A DNA stretch of 64,000 nucleotides. Source: Bin87 sp034423115 (GTDB lineage Bacteria; Chloroflexota; Dehalococcoidia; Lucifugimonadales; UBA3495). The stretch spans positions 1 through 64,000 of the forward strand of contig DAOUJD010000058.1 of assembly GCA_034423115.1 (NCBI GenBank). Reading direction: 5' to 3'. The position numbers and the translations under genes were made by a program. The notes under the pieces were generated by a model, which saw only the letters and a program-made list of their open reading frames with translations, was not told the DNA's origin and did no database searches. Shown piece after piece: positions 59,616 through 64,000 of this stretch. The stretch's first letter is position 1, and each line of letters opens with the position of its first letter.

Positions 59616-59780
59616 CTCCCTCTCCCTTGGTGGAGGGGCTGGGGTGAGGGGGTACGTGGATTGACCAACACCCGCAACCGTCGTTAGAGCAAATGTAGCC
59701 CTGCCGTGTAGGGGCGAATAATCATTCGCCCCGGCGCCTTTAAAATCCGCTCATGGTGCGGAACGTCCGCCTCTGGCGGC
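59616..59780. repeat. cluster of three repeat types
   Basis: 59616-59652 is a CTCCCTC...GGTGAGGGGG repeat. 59708-59732 is GTAGGGGCGAATAATCATTC, then GCCCC, a palindrome related to 56359. From about 59746 CCGCTCATGG is followed by TGCGGAACGTCCGCCTCTGG and CGGCTC, the GTCCGCC module in a MITE arm as at 32943. No gene is evident in this spacer. Confidence 0.6.
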
Positions 59781-59855
59781 TCAAACCATTAGCGGACACG
59801 CAGTGTTCAGCACTTTCAACGAAAACAAACCCAATCCGCGAAAATCGTGACCGCA

Positions 59856-60524
59856 ATGCAGGAAGCGTTCGAGGAAACGATCCGGGAGTTGACCCAACCA
59901 ATCAACGGTCAACTCCCACGCCCATGGATGACCAAGATGTCCAATCCGCTGGATGCGGATGTGTTCATCGTCGGCATGAATCAGCGGAACGGTTATCCAG
60001 CGGACCAAATACCCCATCAGAGGCATCTGGATGCCTTATTCAACCGAAACGGTGAGAGTTGTCGTGGCCTTTACGATGAAGTGACCAACGGCAAGCTATC
60101 TCGGACTAGGCTCAACACTGACAGTCTTACCGCACGTCTGAACCAACGAGATGTTCACAACATCATAGAGACGAACGTAGTGTGTTTCTCCACGCCGCTG
60201 GGAAAATATCTGAGGAAGTCAGAAAACGTTGAGGGGGCGCGGCAAGGGGAAGAGATTTTCTGCTATTTACTCGATGCCATCGCACCGACAGTCCTCATCA
60301 TTCACGGCGCTGGTTCGCTGAAACGAATCTCACGGATTCTCAAGGTAGGCAACCTGAAAGTTCCCCGCTCCGCGGAGGAAATCTGCGACATCCAAACCGG
60401 GGATCAACTGATAATCCCCATCCCCAGCCTCGCGCCGCCCGGGTTCAATATGTGGTCCTCATGGTCCAGCGGATTTTTGGATGCAGTCGAAGAGCGAGTC
60501 GGGGACCAACTAGCGTATCCATAA
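59856..60524 (+). CDS. hypothetical protein, possibly UDG-like fold
   Basis: The 222-residue protein starts at ATG 59856 (GTG 59847 is possible) with no strong ribosome binding site. ADVFIVGMNQRNGYPADQIP near residue 40, NIIETNVVCFSTPLGKYLR and TVLIIHGAGSLKRISRIL are the order of strands and loops in uracil-DNA-glycosylase-type proteins (G-x-N loop, then an H-rich loop). The match is loose. No catalytic assignment is made. Confidence 0.55.
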   Translation: MQEAFEETIRELTQPINGQLPRPWMTKMSNPLDADVFIVGMNQRNGYPADQIPHQRHLDALFNRNGESCRGLYDEVTNGKLSRTRLNTDSLTARLNQRDVHNIIETNVVCFSTPLGKYLRKSENVEGARQGEEIFCYLLDAIAPTVLIIHGAGSLKRISRILKVGNLKVPRSAEEICDIQTGDQLIIPIPSLAPPGFNMWSSWSSGFLDAVEERVGDQLAYP

Positions 60525-60539
60525 GCCTTTCCTGACCCC

Positions 60540-61553
60540 TCAACTCGCCAGCAACTCCTTCAACTGCGCGTCGATGAACGCCGTATCTGACGGGTTACGG
60601 CCCGGACCGCCGCCCGTGTGGCCCCAGATGGTGGGGATGACGCGCAGTTCGGCGTTGGGCATCATGGACACCTCGATGCGGTTGTCTTCCGGCGGGAAGT
60701 ACTGGTCGGTCTCCGACGGCATCACGAACGCCTTGGCCTTGATCGAGCCCAATGCCTTCTCGAAGTCGCCGCCGTACAGCGGGTTGTCGCTGATGTCCCC
60801 GGCCTGCCACGTCGCCACCATGGCCAGGATGTTATTGGCGTCGTTTTGCAGATACCGGCCCTCCCACGACGTGATCAGGTAGTCCTCCAGAGACGAGTGC
60901 CCCAGGTCCAGGTACACCTTTTCCCGGTAGAACGCCTGCGACGGCGCCCAGCCCGCGTACACCCGCGCCATCGCCCGCAGCCCCTTCTCCGGCTGGGATT
61001 CGTACCAGCCGTCTTTGAAGGCGTCATCGGCGCACAGCGCGGCCTTGACGCCTTCCAGGAACACAAAATTGTGCCTTGCTGTCCGCGCCGACCCGCACCA
61101 CGGCGCGATTCTCTCCACCATGTCCGGATACAGCGCGCCCCAGTGGAACGACTGCTGCGCCCCCATCGAGAACCCGCACACCAGCGCAATCCGCTCGATG
61201 CCGAACTCCTCCGTGACCAGCCGGTGCTGGAACCCGATGTTGTCGTAGTAGGTGACCCGCGGGAACCTTGCCCTGCCGTACGGCGACGGCGTGTTGCTCG
61301 GCGAGGATGACAGCCCGTTGCCGAACAGGTTGGGGATGATGATGAAATACCGCGTCGGGTCCAGCGCCATCCCCGGCCCGATCATCGGCTCGTTGGACGG
61401 GTGCTGCGACCCGAAGAACGTGGGGAACACGATCACGTTGTCCTTGCGCGCGTTCAGTTCCCCATAGGTCTGGTAGGCCAGCCGCGCGCCGCGCAGCCGC
61501 AGGCCGCATTGCAAGTCAACGTCGCCCAGTTCAAAAATCTTGTGGTCCGTCAT
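60540..61553 (-). CDS. MetX-like alpha/beta hydrolase (homoserine acyltransferase family)
   Basis: The 337-residue protein has the homoserine-acetyltransferase-type fold: LRGARLAYQTYGELNARKDN, ALVCGFSMGAQQSFHW with the nucleophile, an acid near PSETDQYFPPEDN and the histidine in IWGHTGGGPG. Several relatives of this size, like this one, are not true MetX but hydrolases. No sulfur-assimilation genes are near. The family call is firm; the acyl substrate is not. Confidence 0.83.
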   Translation of the reverse strand: MTDHKIFELGDVDLQCGLRLRGARLAYQTYGELNARKDNVIVFPTFFGSQHPSNEPMIGPGMALDPTRYFIIIPNLFGNGLSSSPSNTPSPYGRARFPRVTYYDNIGFQHRLVTEEFGIERIALVCGFSMGAQQSFHWGALYPDMVERIAPWCGSARTARHNFVFLEGVKAALCADDAFKDGWYESQPEKGLRAMARVYAGWAPSQAFYREKVYLDLGHSSLEDYLITSWEGRYLQNDANNILAMVATWQAGDISDNPLYGGDFEKALGSIKAKAFVMPSETDQYFPPEDNRIEVSMMPNAELRVIPTIWGHTGGGPGRNPSDTAFIDAQLKELLAS

Positions 61554-61631
61554 ATATCTCCCTCTTCGGGGTTGAATACCGTCGCCAAAACCAATAGTCT
61601 GCGGACAAGTCTAACAGCGCGGAGGTTCATC

Positions 61632-62039
61632 ATGCTCAACAAGGTACATCACGTGACCTACGTAGTGGAAAGCGTAAGCGATATGGCCGCGTACCTCGAG
61701 ACCAATTTCAACCTCACCCCCCTGCGATCCGACGAGTTCACCGAGCGCGGCTTCAGGTCCATCCTCTACCAGATTGGCGACACCCTGGTGGACTTCTTTG
61801 AGCCGCTCCGCGACGACACGCCCATGGCCGAGCAACTGCGCGCCACCGGCCCCGGCGTGATGCACGTGGCTTGGGGTGTCGACAACATCGGCCAACTATT
61901 CAGCGACCTGCAATCCAAGGGCAACGCCATGCGCGGCGATGGCCCGTCCACCAGCCCCTTCGGATACCAGACCGCCAGCATCGAGACCAGCAGTTCCCAC
62001 GGCATCTACTTCCAGTTGGCCGAAGGAGAGCACAGCTAA
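61632..62039 (+). CDS. VOC family protein (glyoxalase/epimerase-like)
   Basis: The 135-residue protein is a VOC-fold metal enzyme: MLNKVHHVTYVVESVSDMAA, LYQIGDTLVDFFEPLRDDTP and GVMHVAWGVDNI, with metal ligands of the His and Glu type (HHVTYVV, FFEP, MHVAWG, GIYFQLAEGE). GGAGG lies six bases before ATG 61632. Similar to methylmalonyl-CoA epimerases and dioxygenases of this fold; substrate unknown. Confidence 0.85.
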   Translation: MLNKVHHVTYVVESVSDMAAYLETNFNLTPLRSDEFTERGFRSILYQIGDTLVDFFEPLRDDTPMAEQLRATGPGVMHVAWGVDNIGQLFSDLQSKGNAMRGDGPSTSPFGYQTASIETSSSHGIYFQLAEGEHS

Positions 62040-62186
62040 CTCACTTGCGCTGACACCCCCTTACTTATCGTTGCGAGGACCGGAGCGACCAGGCAATCGC
62101 GACCATCTGGGGATCATTCCTGGACGATTCGGTTGCTGCCCTTTCCTCGCAACTATACCCCTGAGCACGATGGAGCACGGCAATCC

Positions 62187-63158
62187 ATGGAATACACGCA
62201 ACTCGGCCGCACCGGCCTGACCGTCTCCCACGCCGGATTCGGAGGCGGCGGCATCGGACAGGTCTGGGGACCCACAACCGAGGCGGAGGCCATCGCCGCC
62301 GTTCACCGCGCCCTGGATCTCGGCATTACCTTCTTCGACGTGGCCCCGTCCTACGGCGATGGCAAGGCCGAGGAAGCCCTGGGCAAGGCCCTGGAGGGTC
62401 GCACCGAACCGGTTGTCGTGGCCACCAAGGTGCGGCTGCGGGCCGACGAGATGGACGACGTGTCCGGCGCGGTGCGTCGTTCCGTGGACATCAGCCTCCG
62501 ACGCCTGCGCCGGGACTCGGTGGACGTTCTCCACGTGCACAACCGTTTCACCGCCACCCGGGGCGAGGTTCCCGACTCGCTGTCCGGTGATGACGTGCTT
62601 GGCCCCGTGCTGAACGCATACCGCGAGGTGCAGCAGGCCGGCAAGACCCGGTTCATCGGCCTCTCGGCGATGGACCACCACGTGCCCACCATGCGCCGCA
62701 TCCTGGAGTCTGGCGAGTACGACACCGTCCTCGCCTACTACAACCTGCTCAACCAAACGGCGATGGAACCGCCGCCGGCCGGCGCCGACCTGTTCGACAA
62801 CGGCCAGATTATCCCCCAGGCCCAAAGCCACGACATGGGCATCATCGGTATCCGATCACACGCCGCCGGCGCGCTCACCGACGCATTGGATCGCCCGCCC
62901 CGTCCCGGCGACGCCCTGATGCAAAAGGACCTTGCCAGCGCCGCCAAACTCGGCTTCCTCCTGGACGGCCCGATCCGCACCCTGTCCCAGGCGGCCATGA
63001 TCTTCTGCCTGATGAATCCTGACATCCACACCACCGTCCCCGGCGTCAAGAACGTCGCAGAGGCGGAGGAGACCGCCGCCTGCGTGGATTCGCCCCCAAT
63101 CCCGCCGGAGCACCTGGCGCATTTGCAGGAGTTGTACGAGAACGACTTCAAAAGTTAA
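62187..63158 (+). CDS. aldo/keto reductase
   Basis: The 323-residue protein has the aldo/keto reductase marks: LGRTGLTVSHAGFGGGGIGQ, ITFFDVAPSYGDGKAEEALG (catalytic Asp and Tyr), VVATKVRL (Lys), DSVDVLHVHNRF (His). It would reduce a carbonyl with NADPH. ATG 62187 fits the family N-terminus; a distant GGAG precedes it. It appears to be a single gene followed by HicBA on the other strand. Confidence 0.9.
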   Translation: MEYTQLGRTGLTVSHAGFGGGGIGQVWGPTTEAEAIAAVHRALDLGITFFDVAPSYGDGKAEEALGKALEGRTEPVVVATKVRLRADEMDDVSGAVRRSVDISLRRLRRDSVDVLHVHNRFTATRGEVPDSLSGDDVLGPVLNAYREVQQAGKTRFIGLSAMDHHVPTMRRILESGEYDTVLAYYNLLNQTAMEPPPAGADLFDNGQIIPQAQSHDMGIIGIRSHAAGALTDALDRPPRPGDALMQKDLASAAKLGFLLDGPIRTLSQAAMIFCLMNPDIHTTVPGVKNVAEAEETAACVDSPPIPPEHLAHLQELYENDFKS

Positions 63159-63280
63159 CCCCAAATCAAAATGGCGGTGCGCCCCGCGTCGGTGGGGACG
63201 AAGGGACAATTGCAAATTTCCCGCGTTTGATGTGCGACGCCAGGATCTATCACGCCGCAGGCATTGGAGCGCGAGCCAGA

Positions 63281-63490
63281 CTACGCTGAGTCGAAGGCAG
63301 ACCGGGCGATTCCCAAATCCCTCCTAATCTCATGGAGGGTTCCGGTGGACAGGTCGCGGTTGCCATGCCTGGGGATACTGGTCCTCCGCCCGTTGGCAGG
63401 ATTTAGCCAGATTTCATGGGAGCCAGAACCTTGGCGTTCGAACATGCAGCCCAGCGATTCCAGTTTGCGCCGGAGCTGGCGATAGGTCAT
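63281..63490 (-). CDS. hicA: HicA-like mRNA interferase toxin
   Basis: The 69-residue protein has the HicA pattern: TYRQLRRKLESLGCMFERQG, GSHEIWLNP with the active-site histidine, RRTSIPRHGNRDLSTGTLHE and IRRDLGI. HicA cleaves mRNA on ribosomes. It overlaps the upstream HicB gene by four bases (ATGA), so the pair is coupled with the antitoxin first. Confidence 0.9.
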   Translation of the reverse strand: MTYRQLRRKLESLGCMFERQGSGSHEIWLNPANGRRTSIPRHGNRDLSTGTLHEIRRDLGIARSAFDSA

Positions 63491-63732
63491 GCCGCTACCG
63501 TCATGCTGCCTTCCGAGTTCCGGCCGACCGTAATCTCCGGGGGTAAAGGTTCACCGTTCTCTTTGCGAATTTGGAGCATGGTCTGGGCGATCTCCCGAAG
63601 TTCCTCAAGGGTTTGGGCCGGCGTATCGCCCCATGCTCGGCAACCCTGTAGCGCCGGTATTTCTGCCCGATACATCCAGCCATGGCTTTCCTCGGGTTCG
63701 TGAAGAACATAGTCCAGTTGGTATATGCCCAT
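63487..63732 (-). CDS. hicB: HicB-like antitoxin
   Basis: The 81-residue protein has the HicB core: YQLDYVLHEPEESHGWMYRA, EIPALQGCRAWGDTPAQTLE, ELREIAQTMLQ. HicB binds and blocks HicA and usually represses its own promoter through a separate DNA-binding part, which is short here. The promoter is likely upstream of 63732. Confidence 0.85.
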   Translation of the reverse strand: MGIYQLDYVLHEPEESHGWMYRAEIPALQGCRAWGDTPAQTLEELREIAQTMLQIRKENGEPLPPEITVGRNSEGSMTVAA

Positions 63733-63826
63733 CTTTTATCCTGTGCCTCCTGTGTTCTGGGCGGTCGAATTCGCTGCATTCCGGCTTGGCTGGTTGGGCC
63801 CGGTCAAAGGGCCGACTTGTTGGGGA
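63733..63826. other. intergenic, no gene seen
   Basis: This 94-base stretch lies upstream of hicB and before the MITE. It likely holds the hicBA promoter. Confidence 0.4.
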
Positions 63827-63949
63827 CAGGGCCTTTTCAAAGTCTCCATGCGTCCCGCTCATGGTGAGCCTGTCGAACCACGAGCGCGTCCTTCGACAGA
63901 CTCAGGACGAGCGGATGCCAGAAGATCACGTAACTTTGGAATGGCCCTG
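63827..63949. mobile_element. MITE with target-site duplication
   Basis: CAGGGCCTTTTCAAAGT (63827-63843) and ACTTTGGAATGGCCCTG (63933-63949) are 17-bp terminal inverted repeats agreeing at 15 positions. The 9-base sequence TGTTGGGGA stands directly outside both ends (63818-63826 and 63950-63958), a perfect target duplication. Inside, CCGCTCATGGTGAGCCTGTC and CAGACTCAGGACGAGCGG fold against each other. There is no transposase. A related element lies at 32916-33081. Confidence 0.82.
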
Positions 63950-64000
63950 TGTTGGGGAGCATGCCAATTGGCCAACTCGGCAATTGTCTCACGTCATGCT

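Overview
The window looks like a bacterial chromosome segment with high G+C and Shine-Dalgarno-led genes. The gene content best fits a Chloroflexota lineage of the SAR202 / Dehalococcoidia kind: several luciferase-like flavin monooxygenases, three CaiB/BaiF CoA-transferases, nitronate monooxygenase, Uma2 proteins, HflKC-FtsH and many short toxin-antitoxin genes. The taxonomic call is an inference from gene families; there is no rRNA gene or marker tree here to prove it.

Layout. 1-2835: small membrane proteins, a lipoprotein solute-binding protein and a small basic protein. 2995-10207: probably an integrative element. It holds a winged-helix protein with a degenerate nucleotidyltransferase-like tail, a divergent DNA-binding-type gene flanked by palindromic operator-like sites, a run of serine-recombinase fragments without the catalytic serine (6034-8126), and one intact large serine recombinase (8639-10207). 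The recombinase gene runs directly into the 3' half of a response-regulator receiver gene, which suggests an attachment junction near 10185-10195. The left end was not found. 10621-21467: tRNA-Gly, nucleoside deoxyribosyltransferase, nitronate monooxygenase, methyltransferase, ABC-F ATPase, CoA-transferase, alpha carbonic anhydrase, ketopantoate-reductase-like enzyme, an MNT-HEPN module and SerA.

21691-33081: three luciferase-like monooxygenases mixed with an alpha/beta hydrolase, Uma2 proteins, a DUF2442-DUF4160 pair, an Ldh-type dehydrogenase, M42-like and M16 peptidases and an MBL-fold hydrolase. 33177-44900: HpcH/HpaI aldolase, HflC-HflK, FtsH with a near-consensus promoter, an asparaginase-like protein, an F420-type oxidoreductase, an SDR, a histidine phosphatase and an NCS2 permease with an extra C-terminal domain. 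45092-54660: DUF1801 protein, tRNA-Met, two CoA-transferases, a DUF35-thiolase pair behind a strong promoter, HAD, coiled-coil and PepC-like proteins, and an antitoxin whose RelE-like toxin has two nonsense codons. 55122-64000: cysteine desulfurase, a voltage-gated-type cation channel with a small membrane partner, a double-cupin dioxygenase, a CMD protein, a MetX-like hydrolase, a VOC protein, an aldo/keto reductase and HicBA.

The catabolic genes suggest a heterotroph using recalcitrant organic compounds: flavin monooxygenases open substrates, hydrolases and ring-cleaving cupins process them, and CoA-transferases, thiolase and aldolase handle the acids. Intergenic DNA, mostly right of 32 kb, is rich in small palindromes. 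These include a 123-bp MITE with 17-bp terminal inverted repeats and a perfect 9-bp target duplication, and a hairpin module with the core GTCCGCC...GGCGGAC that appears inside several otherwise unrelated repeats.
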